Source of the DNA: Clostridia bacterium
GTDB lineage: Bacteria; Bacillota_A; Clostridia; Christensenellales; Aristaeellaceae
Assembly: GCA_025997215.1 (NCBI GenBank)
Contig: BNUH01000020.1
Span: forward strand, 1 to 44,187
DNA length: 44,187 nt
Reading direction: 5' to 3'
The position numbers and the translations under genes are program-made. How positions within the stretch are numbered: position 1 is the first letter of the stretch; the number at the start of each line of letters is the position of its first letter. A model generated the notes under the pieces. It searched no databases and was not told where the DNA came from. It saw only the letters and a list, made by a program, of their open reading frames with translations. Positions 1 through 8,716 of the stretch are shown piece after piece.

Positions 1-1
1 C

Positions 2-1645
2 TCGCGATTCTGGGAGGCATATTGCAATGCTTCTTCGGAGATTCATCCTGATATCGCAAACGAACTCGCGCACTTTAGCTTCCCGCTGAATGATCCCGAT
101 AAGATGGCGCAATACTTCAGTATGCTTCGCCGTTGCTTTAAGCCGGATGATACGTATGTTCTTGTTCTTGATGATTTGCATAAGATAAGCAACACTGTTG
201 TATTGGCCTTTGTCGATTTGCTGATTCACTCTCCACTCGAAGCCAATTGGCCAGTCATGTTAATTATGCGGACTGATCCTAAAATCACTCTGGGTGATCT
301 ATATGCTAATGGGGATATTTCTGAAATCAACGAAGATGATCTGAGATTTGACCGCGATGAGGTCGTAGCTGCTTTAGAACAGAACAACATTACACAAGAT
401 TCCGACAGTATTGATTGGATTCTTGAGGATACAGCCGGCTGTGCTTTCACGTTGAACTTGGTCATCACTTTACTCAAAGGTGGCAAGAAATATATAAGGG
501 GGACAGCTAAGGAGCAGATCAATGATCTACTTGAGTCAGAAGTGTGGTCTACAGCCAGTGACAAGCTGAAGACGCTGCTTCTGAGAATGTCGCTTATATA
601 TCGGCTTAATAAAGAGCTTGTCGAAACGTTTGCGGATGGCGACGCGTCACTTCTTGCAGAACTGCGCTCGCTTGATAAATATGTATCATACGATTCATAT
701 AGAAAGACCTATGATATACATGATTTATTTCAAGCGTTTCTTCTTACGCATCAAGACGAACTATCTGATGATGACAGAAATAGCGCATTGAGAGCAGCTG
801 CGGAGTGGTGTGCTAAGAACGAAATGAAGATCGACGGTATCCGTTATTATTGTATGATCGGTGACTATGATCAAGCGTCGTGGATCATATATAATATGCA
901 CATGCAGTTTGCGCCTAATCACGCCAGAGCAATATTGAACGCGTTCATGAAAGCGTCTGGTGAGTATACGAAGAACTCCTATGCGTTTCCAATCATGCGG
1001 ATGCGGCTAATGCTGAGTCTCGGTCTTATCGAAGAGACGATGGCACAGGCAGATCACGAGGAAGAGATGTTTCTGACGCTGCCTGATAGTATTAAGAAGT
1101 TTAGTATGTTGTCTTTTCTATATGTTGCGCGCGCGATTGGGAGGCATTTGCTGGGCGCGAAGGATGACAAGTATGACTTCTATAGATATTTTGAGACAGC
1201 CAATGCCTATTATGAGAAATCCCACTATATGACAAAAGGCCCTGCAAGTGTCCACCCAGTTTGCTCATATGCAGCATGGGTAGGTGCGAGTCGGAAAGGC
1301 GCGGTGGATGACTACATCTCCGCGCTGCAATTGGCGATTCCTCCAGCTGCGAACAGTCAGAACGGGTATATGCTCGGTCTCGAAGAGCTTGCCGAAGGCG
1401 AGCAACTGTTCTTCCAGTATAAACTAAGCGGAGCTGAGAAAAAGCTGTATGCTGCGGCTTTAAAAGCGGAAGCACATCATCAGCATGACATCCGCAACAT
1501 GGCAATACGTTATTTGATGTGGATTCACCTGAAAGAAGGTGATAAGGCTAAGGCTGACCATTATTTGGGAAAAATCAAAGAACAAATGCGTGAGAAGGAC
1601 TATCAGATACGCGACTTAGCGGACGCAAAGACCGCGTCGGTATAG
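2..1645 (+). CDS. MalT/LuxR-like signal-transduction ATPase, 5' cut by window edge, lacks C-terminal HTH
   Basis: The reading frame is open from base 2, so the first ATG at 104 is internal and the gene starts outside the window. An LVLDDLH Walker B motif (about 160-185) and the following R-x-DP and DLRF segments are typical of the STAND ATPase core of MalT-like LuxR regulators, and a helical TPR-like part follows. Family members normally end in a LuxR helix-turn-helix after several hundred more residues. Here the frame stops at TAG in the middle of the helical repeats, with no HTH before or after it, so the protein probably cannot bind DNA in the usual way. Base composition is AT-richer than the housekeeping genes further right. 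The truncation lies about 100 bp from a miniature inverted-repeat element. The family call is good; function after truncation is unknown. Confidence 0.7.
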   Translation, partial: SRFWEAYCNASSEIHPDIANELAHFSFPLNDPDKMAQYFSMLRRCFKPDDTYVLVLDDLHKISNTVVLAFVDLLIHSPLEANWPVMLIMRTDPKITLGDLYANGDISEINEDDLRFDRDEVVAALEQNNITQDSDSIDWILEDTAGCAFTLNLVITLLKGGKKYIRGTAKEQINDLLESEVWSTASDKLKTLLLRMSLIYRLNKELVETFADGDASLLAELRSLDKYVSYDSYRKTYDIHDLFQAFLLTHQDELSDDDRNSALRAAAEWCAKNEMKIDGIRYYCMIGDYDQASWIIYNMHMQFAPNHARAILNAFMKASGEYTKNSYAFPIMRMRLMLSLGLIEETMAQADHEEEMFLTLPDSIKKFSMLSFLYVARAIGRHLLGAKDDKYDFYRYFETANAYYEKSHYMTKGPASVHPVCSYAAWVGASRKGAVDDYISALQLAIPPAANSQNGYMLGLEELAEGEQLFFQYKLSGAEKKLYAAALKAEAHHQHDIRNMAIRYLMWIHLKEGDKAKADHYLGKIKEQMREKDYQIRDLADAKTASV

Positions 1646-1741
1646 AGCTGGCGCGGTATAGTATATAAACAATAATCACTTATCCCGATGGCATCACATT
1701 ATTCTAAGATGCTGAAAGAATAAGAAAAATCCGCTATACTA

Positions 1742-1901
1742 GGGTCTGTTCGAGAAATCGCAAGGAGGGAATTGGGATGGATTTTTCGTCCCAACAAGGA
1801 GCGTGGAGGGAGACGGACTGGAGGTCCGTTGACCGGAACAGCGACGAAGTGGGGGCGGAAAAGACGTCCCAAGGCCCCCACGGGATTTCTCGAACAGACC
1901 C
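1742..1901. repeat. 160-bp MITE-like element with perfect 18-bp terminal inverted repeats
   Basis: The left end GGGTCTGTTCGAGAAATC (1742-1759) is repeated exactly, inverted, at 1884-1901. The roughly 124 bp between them hold no convincing gene. The ends resemble transposon terminal repeats, so this looks like a non-autonomous miniature element or an internally deleted insertion sequence. No clear target-site duplication is visible in the flanks. It sits between a truncated regulator and a disrupted marR, inside a region of gene decay. Confidence 0.75.
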
Positions 1902-2057
1902 CAGCAAACGTGACAAGTAAGGAGCTTCGGTTAACGCAACGACCAGAAGGAATATATGGTTTAGAATTTCAGCATCGGGAAAGAAAATCAAGACGAAAAC
2001 AGCCCATCACCGTAAGACGAGCAGCAGAGAGCGCAGAAGGCGAGTTTTTTAGAAAAC

Positions 2058-2089
2058 TAGTTGACAACTCAACTAATCTGTGTTATGAT
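2058..2089 (+). promoter_or_regulatory. Sigma-A promoter with MarR-type operator ahead of the marR fragment
   Basis: TTGACA (2061-2066), a 17-bp spacer and TATGAT (2084-2089) form a near-consensus promoter. The -35 box is embedded in the palindrome TAGTTGA-CAAC-TCAACTA (2058-2075). A symmetric operator over the -35 box is the usual arrangement for MarR autorepression. The site has outlived its gene, which is interrupted just downstream. Confidence 0.75.
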
Positions 2090-2109
2090 ATTGGGCAGAG
2101 GTGATAGGC

Positions 2110-2232
2110 GTGAATAAGAGCATGATCAGAATCATTACGGTACTCTACAGAAAGAGTCAGTCTTACTTGAGTGTCGCACTTAGCAAGTACGACCTTTCGA
2201 CTGCAGAACAACCATTTTTCGCGATACTATAG
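2110..2232 (+). pseudogene. MarR-family regulator, N-terminal 40 codons only, cut by IS630-type insertion
   Basis: A GTG start at 2110 follows the GAGGTGA ribosome site at 2098-2104. The 40-residue product has the start of a MarR protein: a helix with LYRKSQSYL, then YDLSTAEQPFFAIL, which is the beginning of the winged-helix domain. The frame ends at a TAG formed where the gene meets foreign DNA. The junction contains a TA dinucleotide (2229-2230), the target used by IS630/Tc1-type elements. No continuation of marR is found on the far side of the transposase remnant. The upstream promoter and operator are intact. It cannot encode a working repressor. Confidence 0.65.
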
Positions 2233-2244
2233 CAATTTGATTTA

Positions 2245-2673
2245 TTATAGACCATAGCCGCAGTGTTTGACCCACCCTAAGCAGTCATCATTAGTGAGGG
2301 TTTCCAACGCCTTTCCAATTGCGCAAACAAGATCTTCGGCTGTCCTTGCTTTTTCTTTGCGTAGATATGCTTTCATTTTTGACCAGGCTAATTCTATCGG
2401 GTTATACTCAGGTGAATATGGTGGTAAAAATATGACATTTATTCCTTTCTCAATTAACGGTTCCATAACTGTGCCCACTTTGTGCGCTGACGCATTATCA
2501 AGAATTAGTGTGTCGCCTTCTTTCATTTCTGGCGCAAGACACTTCTTTACATATTTTCCAAATAGTTTGCCATCCGGGAAACAAAGTCCATTCCTTGGGT
2601 GCCTGAAACACCTGTTACGATCGATATTCGATACACGCCATGCGCGTATCTTGATAGAATGCGGCAGCTTCAT
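2245..2673 (-). pseudogene. IS630-family transposase, C-terminal DDE part (5'-truncated remnant)
   Basis: The protein contains LILDNASAHK followed about 35 residues later by FLPPYSPEYNPIELAWSKMK, the second and third acidic-residue motifs of the DDE_3 (IS630/Tc1-mariner) catalytic domain, and it ends properly at a stop close to the marR breakpoint. The N-terminal HTH and first catalytic Asp are missing. Similarity to the family seems to stop near 2600, so the part of the frame from about 2610 to 2673 is probably read-through into unrelated DNA. Only one IS end, beside the marR fragment, can be inferred. The element is dead by itself. Confidence 0.8.
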
Positions 2674-2781
2674 CCGGAGATCTTTGTCGACCAGCGGACT
2701 GCCAGGATAACCGGTGATACAATGCTGGGCTGCTGGGCATCCTATCTAACAATGGAGAAGGAGATGCTGTCAGGTGAATAG
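2599..2781 (+). pseudogene. 3' end of an unidentified protein gene
   Basis: From about 2612 to the TAG at 2779 the + strand shows a natural-looking codon pattern, ending in a helical stretch with GDTMLGCWASYL and a stop right at a breakpoint with the next fragment. It starts where the transposase similarity ends. I do not recognise the family. It may be the tail of a gene lost by rearrangement, or a chance frame; the case rests on codon usage and on its fit between two other breakpoints. Confidence 0.25.
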
Positions 2782-2947
2782 GCATGATGCTACCGTATTG
2801 TACCAGCAATAAGCCGTACATGCTGCGGCCAGCCTCATACTCGTGGTACGCCTCGCCAGGCGCATATGCATGTTTATGCGCAAGCAGAATCTCGCCAAGC
2901 TCGATGTTAAAGTCTTCCAGGAATATATGTGTCATGCTAAACTCCAT
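2782..2947 (-). pseudogene. AraC-family regulator, N-terminal cupin fragment
   Basis: The minus strand encodes a segment starting MEFSMTHIF (ATG at 2947) and continuing with FNIELGEILLAHKH and YHEYEAGRSMYGLL. This is the pattern seen near the N-terminus of clostridial and bacillar AraC regulators with a ligand-binding cupin. Similarity breaks at about 2785-2800, where the + strand gene fragment ends, and no AraC HTH follows. The fragment lies next to a sugar-utilisation locus whose control region carries AraC-like direct repeats, so it may be the remains of that locus's regulator. That link is inference. Confidence 0.45.
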
Positions 2948-3013
2948 GCAGTTGTGCCACCTGCACAAACAGATAATGAAATTTTCGACGCTTTCACACT
3001 ATGTTATCTTGAT

Positions 3014-3055
3014 AGGCGCAGCGGCTCTGGGAGGCTCCTTTAAGCCGCTGCGCCT
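3014..3055 (-). terminator. Hairpin after the glycoside hydrolase gene
   Basis: AGGCGCAGCGGCT (3014-3026) pairs perfectly with AGCCGCTGCGCCT (3043-3055) across a 16-nt loop, five bases past the stop of the leftward hydrolase gene. No U-tract follows on either strand, so it may be a terminator or an mRNA 3'-end stabiliser. Confidence 0.55.
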
Positions 3056-3060
3056 GTGGA

Positions 3061-6060
3061 TTATTCGTATATTACCTTTGGGTTGATGACGCCGAATGGC
3101 AGCACCAGGTAACGCTCCGTCCAGCCTTCACGGTCTGGGTACCTGTCTTCAAACCAATCTTCGACTACCTTGCCATACTCTACCGCTCCTAACCAAGGCA
3201 GGTTTGGGTACGCATATCCTCCCCAACATGCGCCAATCTCGCCGACAGGACGATGCCACGGACCGAGCATGTTACGCAGCGTGCCATATATGGTCAGCTC
3301 GATACGGTTAACGCCAGAAATTAGTGCATCGCGTAGTGGGACGCGGAAAGGCAGCCATGTTAGGTTACCGCATGGCTTGCCGTTGACAAGCACATCTGCA
3401 ACGCAAGCGTTCAACCCCTCTAGTTCAAGGAATGCGCTGTAATTTACATCACTGTCGCTAAGCGTCCCTTCCCATGTGAGCGCAAAACGTCCGACATAGA
3501 ATGGGTAACCCACCGTGCTTAACTCACCATGAGTAGCTGCGGGTTCCACGTCTAATATGAGATGCGGGTGCAGGCGTATGCAGTTCGAGTCACCGATGGG
3601 GGCTTCTACTAGTGACCTAACCGCGAAATTTCCGACCAGGTATGCAGGTTCAAGCTCAACGCCGCTCAGGTTTTCAAATAGAGCTGTTACCGCCATTGTC
3701 GGTTTGGCCAGCGGTTCGAAGTAGCGTTGGATGGTGATAGTGTGCATACCTGCAGCTATATCAGGTAGTGGTATAGTTTCGAACGATCGGTCAACGAAAA
3801 AGCCAGTGGGTGTGTTAGGAATGCTGATGCCGTCCAGTTGAATGCTCTGATTCAACGGTGATTCTAGTGACAGTTTCAGACCATTGAGTGCAACTCGCGA
3901 CTCGATCTCGCACTGCAGAGTTAATTCGCCTCGATATTCTTCCTTGGTGAGTATCTCCTGGATGGTGAGTATGGGGTATACCTTTGCGCTCAATGCGTCG
4001 TCGTTCCGCGCGAAACGATACATCTCCAGAACCAGTGCGTTTGGATCCAGACGCTTGCATGACCATTCGCCTGTCAAAGGGAAATGTATAGAACGCTTTG
4101 ATGGCACGGGCTGCTGGGGTGGTGCAGACTTTACGAGCCTAATCAGCTGTGAGCCGCCGGGTTCAAGATTAACAGGTACACACGTTTGTTCGGAGATAAT
4201 ATTGACGCCGATCGGAATTATTTGTCCATCGTCCGGGTGATATTCTTGGGCGCTATAGCTGCCATCTACAACTATCTCACCTGATCGTGCCTGGGATGCA
4301 TCGTTGTTGAACAGGAAAAATAACTTGCTGTCACTTTCTTCCTTGTAAAATACACGAACTTGTGTACCATCGCCAAATGGACGATATGTAAATGCTTGAC
4401 CAAGTTCGATCAACGCTTTGGATAGCGACAGCAGATCGGGTGTGTGTCGGATTGCAACGTGGGTGATGCGGCCTTCCACATCCATTTTGCCATCAATCTG
4501 ATAAGGGAGATTACCAAGCGCCAACACGCAACCGCCTGCGGCTGTGAACGCTTCGAGCACCTCCAGAGTGGATTCACGGATGGTGCGCATATCTGGCAGG
4601 ACGACCGTCTTATATGACATCTCACCGACAATCAGTTTTGCCTCCGATGAGACATGTGCCATATCGACAAGAGTATCCTCATCACCAAGTTCAAAGTTGC
4701 ATTGGGTCGCTGTTAGGGCATATATGGTTTCGAGCAATGCACGGTCGCGGCGTTTGAGTTTAGGGTTAGCGGTACCGCCCGCATGATACTCTTCGAACGC
4801 ACTCTCCATTGGATGGATTAGTAGCACATCGCGCTGAGGCTTACCTTGGCGCAGGAACCAACTCTCACGGGCGAGAGCGTCGGTTAGCAGCTTATACCTA
4901 GGAAAGTAGGGCTGATAATCATGGATATGCGGCGGATACGCGCGTTTACCGCGTCCGCGCAGCGAATAGAAGTAACCATGCACGCTGCGGTGATTGATAC
5001 CCATGACGGCGAAACTATCGAACATCTGCTTCTGATCACGCAAATTCAAGTTCTCGGTACTGACGCCGTACATCTCCGCTAATATGATTGATTTGCCAGC
5101 CTGATGCGCTGCGGATGTGCACTGTAGCGGCGTAAGCTGCTCGGCAAACAACCAGTTATTGTTGTAATCCGGTTTTTCCGGTAGGATTCGACCATGCTGC
5201 CAGTTCATATGGGCTGTCAGATAATCTATACCCGGTATATCGAAGTACTTATAGAATGGCATAGTGAAGCAAGTAGCGGCTATCTGAGATTCCATGGTAT
5301 CCTCGGCCATCAGATGTCCGCTGAATAAAAGGTTGTTAGCATGGCACCAATCGCGAACTCCTTGAAAGTATGCTGCCTTCATAAGTTGCTGAACAGTGCG
5401 CCAAAAGCGCAGCCGAATCTCCTCTGCACCATCACAATCCACAAACAACGCGTGGATCTGATTCATCGGAAAAGGCTCACCCCACAACTGGCTGTACTTA
5501 GCTGGCAGCTTCTCCGTCCAGGGCAGCGCGACGCGGCGGAAACTAGGCTCATCCACCCACATGGAGATTATCGTCTTGCCGAATTCATCCTTGAACTCCT
5601 TCCACATATCTTCATAACTTTGCTTGATGTAGAAGTCAATGGCTTCGGGGTTGAGCATATCCAATATGCGGATCGATGGAGTAAGGCAGTAGTCAACACC
5701 ATTATATGTATCGAGCACTTCACCTACGCCTTGACCGGTTGGGAACGCGCGTAGATCACCCAGCGAATACTCCACGGGCAAACCCATCACCGCTTCAGGC
5801 ATGTACCCAGCTTGCATAAATAGTGTCATGCCAAGGGAACGCGCCTCATCAACAACCACATGCATTTTGTGCATCCAGTCAGGTCCGGGGTAATCCGACT
5901 TAAGGCCAATGTAGGTTCTGGCGATAAGCGAAGCGACGCCTTGACTGTGCATTGCATGCAGCTGGCGGATTAGTTCGGCGTCATCAAGACGGTCATTCAG
6001 CATCCAGAAATCTGTACCGCGGCATATATTCGGCGGAGATTGGAAGAGTAAATCATCCAT
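3061..6060 (-). CDS. GH106-like glycoside hydrolase (probable alpha-L-rhamnosidase-type), 999 aa
   Basis: Probably removes sugar units, likely rhamnose, from imported plant oligosaccharides. The N-terminus has a TIM-barrel-like start with FWMLNDRLDDAEL and RQLHAMHSQG, resembling GH106 enzymes, in which a W-x-N segment precedes a helix that steers the barrel. The middle contains barrel strands such as IISMWVDEPSF (near residue 165), then a GATase-like insert and beta-rich parts. The C-terminus has VLVNGKPCGNLTWLPFR, a galactose-binding-like jelly roll common in these enzymes. There is no signal peptide, so it should act in the cytoplasm on transported oligosaccharides. The ATG at 6060 follows a GAGG site. 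It is the last gene of the leftward ABC operon, 85 bp after the binding protein and behind a hairpin. The exact family and substrate are uncertain; the carbohydrate-active role is likely. Confidence 0.6.
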   Translation of the reverse strand: MDDLLFQSPPNICRGTDFWMLNDRLDDAELIRQLHAMHSQGVASLIARTYIGLKSDYPGPDWMHKMHVVVDEARSLGMTLFMQAGYMPEAVMGLPVEYSLGDLRAFPTGQGVGEVLDTYNGVDYCLTPSIRILDMLNPEAIDFYIKQSYEDMWKEFKDEFGKTIISMWVDEPSFRRVALPWTEKLPAKYSQLWGEPFPMNQIHALFVDCDGAEEIRLRFWRTVQQLMKAAYFQGVRDWCHANNLLFSGHLMAEDTMESQIAATCFTMPFYKYFDIPGIDYLTAHMNWQHGRILPEKPDYNNNWLFAEQLTPLQCTSAAHQAGKSIILAEMYGVSTENLNLRDQKQMFDSFAVMGINHRSVHGYFYSLRGRGKRAYPPHIHDYQPYFPRYKLLTDALARESWFLRQGKPQRDVLLIHPMESAFEEYHAGGTANPKLKRRDRALLETIYALTATQCNFELGDEDTLVDMAHVSSEAKLIVGEMSYKTVVLPDMRTIRESTLEVLEAFTAAGGCVLALGNLPYQIDGKMDVEGRITHVAIRHTPDLLSLSKALIELGQAFTYRPFGDGTQVRVFYKEESDSKLFFLFNNDASQARSGEIVVDGSYSAQEYHPDDGQIIPIGVNIISEQTCVPVNLEPGGSQLIRLVKSAPPQQPVPSKRSIHFPLTGEWSCKRLDPNALVLEMYRFARNDDALSAKVYPILTIQEILTKEEYRGELTLQCEIESRVALNGLKLSLESPLNQSIQLDGISIPNTPTGFFVDRSFETIPLPDIAAGMHTITIQRYFEPLAKPTMAVTALFENLSGVELEPAYLVGNFAVRSLVEAPIGDSNCIRLHPHLILDVEPAATHGELSTVGYPFYVGRFALTWEGTLSDSDVNYSAFLELEGLNACVADVLVNGKPCGNLTWLPFRVPLRDALISGVNRIELTIYGTLRNMLGPWHRPVGEIGACWGGYAYPNLPWLGAVEYGKVVEDWFEDRYPDREGWTERYLVLPFGVINPKVIYE

Positions 6061-6092
6061 ATGCTATAACCTCGTTCTATTTTTTCCTATAA

Positions 6093-6125
6093 GACGGCGG
6101 GAACCAACTGGCAGTTCCCGCCGTC
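6093..6125 (-). terminator. Intercistronic hairpin between binding protein and hydrolase
   Basis: GACGGCGGGAAC (6093-6104) and GTTCCCGCCGTC (6114-6125) form a perfect 12-bp stem with a 9-nt loop in the gap between the two leftward genes. There is no U-run in the leftward direction. Such hairpins often protect the upstream message, giving much more binding protein than downstream enzyme. Confidence 0.6.
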
Positions 6126-6145
6126 CTGTCGTACCTTAATTGGTG

Positions 6146-7744
6146 TTATTGATAGAACCGCTCCAGCAGTTTGAGATACTCGGGTAAGCCCATCGCATCG
6201 AGCTGCGCGAGGTATGCATCCCACTCGGCGTCTATGTCGCGCACGCCCATGACGAATTCCGTGGCACTAGACAGAATGTAGGCGTTAAGCATCGTCCGCA
6301 TTTCAGCAATTTCGGTAGCCAAATCCACGTCGCTATTCCATACGATCTGCGGGATATTGTGACTGACATAGTATGGCTCATACAACTTAGCGGCTTCAGT
6401 CAGCACGAAGGTGTTGTTTGTGTTGAAGTTCGCCTCATCCTTAACTGCCGCATAGCGGATGTCGTAACGGTCATACTTGGGCATGTAATTGGCACCCCAG
6501 CGATAATTGACGACGGTGCCGCCATCGCCCATACCTTGCAGACGCAGAACTGATGGCGTTGTGCCAGCGAACGATTCCGTATCGACCAACTCGTAATCGA
6601 CGCCTTCATCCATGCCCCAGGTGTGGTCAAATGTGCCGTCATAACTAAGCCAGTAATCCAGCCACTTTACTGCTACCTCAGGTGTTTTGCACTGGGATGA
6701 GATCGCAGCGCGCGTTGTGAAGGTGGCACCTGACAATGCCCCGGCTTGCTTCAAACCGGCAGGACCTTCCAGCGGCTCGATCGGAACATAGCTGGTCCAT
6801 CTGCTAGTGAATACGCCTTGCCAGAAAGAGGGTACGGCACCGACGATCTGATTGTCTGCAGCGTCGACGGTAGCCTTTAGCTGCGTTGCGTCCTGTACGT
6901 ATGTCTGCTCCGCGATCAAGCCTTCGCCATAAAGATCGTGGATGTATTTCAGACCTTCCTTCCAGCCGTCAGTATTGGCGATGAAGTTGATATGTTTATC
7001 GTCTGAGATCACAAAAAAGTTACTGTTGTACAGTTGGAATGGATTCATCAGGTAGCCAAGCGGATCTGATGTTGCCGCTGGATACGATGACATCAGCGGA
7101 ACCTCATCCTTAATGCCGTTGCCGTTCATATCGTTATCACGGAAGAACAACAGCATGTTTTTGAAATCGTCGGTAGTTTTCACCTCGCCGCCAGCTTGAT
7201 CTTTGTAAATGTCATACCAATCGCCATATACGAACATCTTATTTTGGGATAGCATGTGTACGCCGACATCGGTATTGAACATTGTGTAGATATTGCCATC
7301 AGGCGTGGTCAAGTAATCCACGAATTCGGGATTTTCGTTCAGCGCGGCGGCGAAATTTGGCGCACTGGTCTCGATGTACGGATTCAGCGGGATTAGTACA
7401 CCGCCTTCCATGCACATAAGCACCTGATCGGTAGTGAGAGCCAGACCAGCATACACATCGTGGTATCTGCCGCCAGCAATCTCCAGGTTGAATTTGGTGG
7501 TGGCTTCAGCGACAGGCACAATGGTCCATTCGACATGCACGCCCGTCATCTTTTCGTACAACACTGTCATCGAGTTGGTGCTGATATCGGGCGCGTCGGA
7601 TGATTCCGGTGCCCACACGGACAGGGTCACCGGTTCGGAAACGATAGGATACTCATTGTTGCCAGATACGACGACATCCGCAAATGAGGAGCCGACGCTG
7701 GTTAGGCAAAGCATGAGCGCGAGTAGGATAGCTAGTTTCTTCAT
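6146..7744 (-). CDS. Extracellular solute-binding protein of a carbohydrate ABC transporter (LplA/LipO type)
   Basis: Captures an oligosaccharide outside the cell and delivers it to the LplB/LplC-type permease encoded just upstream. A signal peptide is clear: MKKLAIL, a hydrophobic core, then an SSFA-D cleavage site near residue 22. No convincing lipobox is seen, which is unusual because most Gram-positive binding proteins are lipoproteins; the LCLTS stretch lies too early and lacks the usual small residue before Cys. The mature part has VTLSVWAPESSDAPDIS, typical of the large (about 500-560 aa) LplA group, and DNDMNGNGIKDEVPL, the conserved calcium-like loop of this group. The ATG at 7744 has an AAGGAGG site. 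It follows lplC by 68 bp. The substrate cannot be read from sequence; complex plant glycans are usual for this group. Confidence 0.88.
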   Translation of the reverse strand: MKKLAILLALMLCLTSVGSSFADVVVSGNNEYPIVSEPVTLSVWAPESSDAPDISTNSMTVLYEKMTGVHVEWTIVPVAEATTKFNLEIAGGRYHDVYAGLALTTDQVLMCMEGGVLIPLNPYIETSAPNFAAALNENPEFVDYLTTPDGNIYTMFNTDVGVHMLSQNKMFVYGDWYDIYKDQAGGEVKTTDDFKNMLLFFRDNDMNGNGIKDEVPLMSSYPAATSDPLGYLMNPFQLYNSNFFVISDDKHINFIANTDGWKEGLKYIHDLYGEGLIAEQTYVQDATQLKATVDAADNQIVGAVPSFWQGVFTSRWTSYVPIEPLEGPAGLKQAGALSGATFTTRAAISSQCKTPEVAVKWLDYWLSYDGTFDHTWGMDEGVDYELVDTESFAGTTPSVLRLQGMGDGGTVVNYRWGANYMPKYDRYDIRYAAVKDEANFNTNNTFVLTEAAKLYEPYYVSHNIPQIVWNSDVDLATEIAEMRTMLNAYILSSATEFVMGVRDIDAEWDAYLAQLDAMGLPEYLKLLERFYQ

Positions 7745-7812
7745 TGACCTAGAACCTCCTTGTTTTTTTAATCTACCCCTGGATATCTATCAGCCGCTCG
7801 TACACGGCTGTT

Positions 7813-8709
7813 TCACCCCTTCACGGCACCGATCATTATGCCCTTGACAAAATACTTTTGTACAAATGGATATAACAACATCACTGGCAGCGATGATACG
7901 ACGATTACTGCGTATTTCATAACGTTACGGCGCATCTCCAGCGACGCCATTTCATCTATGTCACCAAACTCCATGCTGGCCGTGTTGTTCTGAACTAGGA
8001 TCTCACGAAGGATGATGGCCAGCGGGAATTTGCCGCGGGTGTTAAGGTAGATCATCGGACCAAAGTATGAGTTCCAATATCCGACAGCGTAGAATAAGCC
8101 TGTTACCGCAAGTATAGGTCCAGATAATGGCAGGACAATACTGGTTAAGTAACGTATATTGCCGCAGCCATCCAGTTGGGATGACTCGAGCAATTCAAGA
8201 GGGATTTGCGTATCGAAGTATGTACGCATAACGATCATATTATATACGGATAATGCGCCGGGCAGCACGACAGCCCATACGCTGTCCAATATACCCACGT
8301 CGCGAATAGTTAAGTATGTGGGGATAAGACCGCCCGAGAAATACATGGTAATCATACACAATAACATCATGACGTTGCGGAACCGAAAATCCCGCCTAGA
8401 TAGCGGATAAGCACAGCATGTGGTAATGATCAGCGAAACAAGCGTACCAAATAATGTATAGTAAAGCGAGTTGGCGTAACCCGTCCAAATGTCTTTATAG
8501 TTGAACACCGTACGGTATCCCAGCAAGGAGAGCTTACGCGGCAGCAGTGAGAGGCTCATAACCGAAATGCCGCCGGAAAATGAAGCGGAAACGATGTACG
8601 CCAGCGGGTAAAGTATGGCGATCAATACCGCCAGCAGTAGCAGGCCATTGATTGTCAAGAACACGCGGTCGCCTATGGTATATAGATGAAAGCCAGACTT
8701 CTGCTTCAT
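7813..8709 (-). CDS. Carbohydrate ABC transporter permease, LplC/YtcP type
   Basis: Inner-membrane permease with six predicted hydrophobic segments, beginning near residue 17 (FLTINGLLLLAVLIAILYPL). The cytoplasmic EAA loop, which contacts the ATPase, is visible as LELLESSQLDGCGNIRYLTSIVLPLS. The C-terminus YFVKGIMIGAVKG is the standard ending of this family. I place the start at the ATG at 8709, five bases after the GAGG that overlaps the lplB stop; a GTG six bases upstream would overlap that site. It pairs with the LplB-type gene directly upstream. The ATPase is not encoded here and is probably a shared MsmX-type protein, which is usual for this transporter class. Confidence 0.9.
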   Translation of the reverse strand: MKQKSGFHLYTIGDRVFLTINGLLLLAVLIAILYPLAYIVSASFSGGISVMSLSLLPRKLSLLGYRTVFNYKDIWTGYANSLYYTLFGTLVSLIITTCCAYPLSRRDFRFRNVMMLLCMITMYFSGGLIPTYLTIRDVGILDSVWAVVLPGALSVYNMIVMRTYFDTQIPLELLESSQLDGCGNIRYLTSIVLPLSGPILAVTGLFYAVGYWNSYFGPMIYLNTRGKFPLAIILREILVQNNTASMEFGDIDEMASLEMRRNVMKYAVIVVSSLPVMLLYPFVQKYFVKGIMIGAVKG

Positions 8710-8716
8710 ATCCACC

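Noticed and set aside
1734..1991. Leftward 85-codon frame over the same element
   Set aside because: Covers one terminal repeat and no recognisable domain; probably a spurious frame that would recur with each copy of the element.
1772..2104. Rightward 110-codon frame through the miniature element
   Set aside because: It spans the inverted-repeat ends and the marR promoter, is basic and low in complexity, and has no ribosome site. Chance frame.
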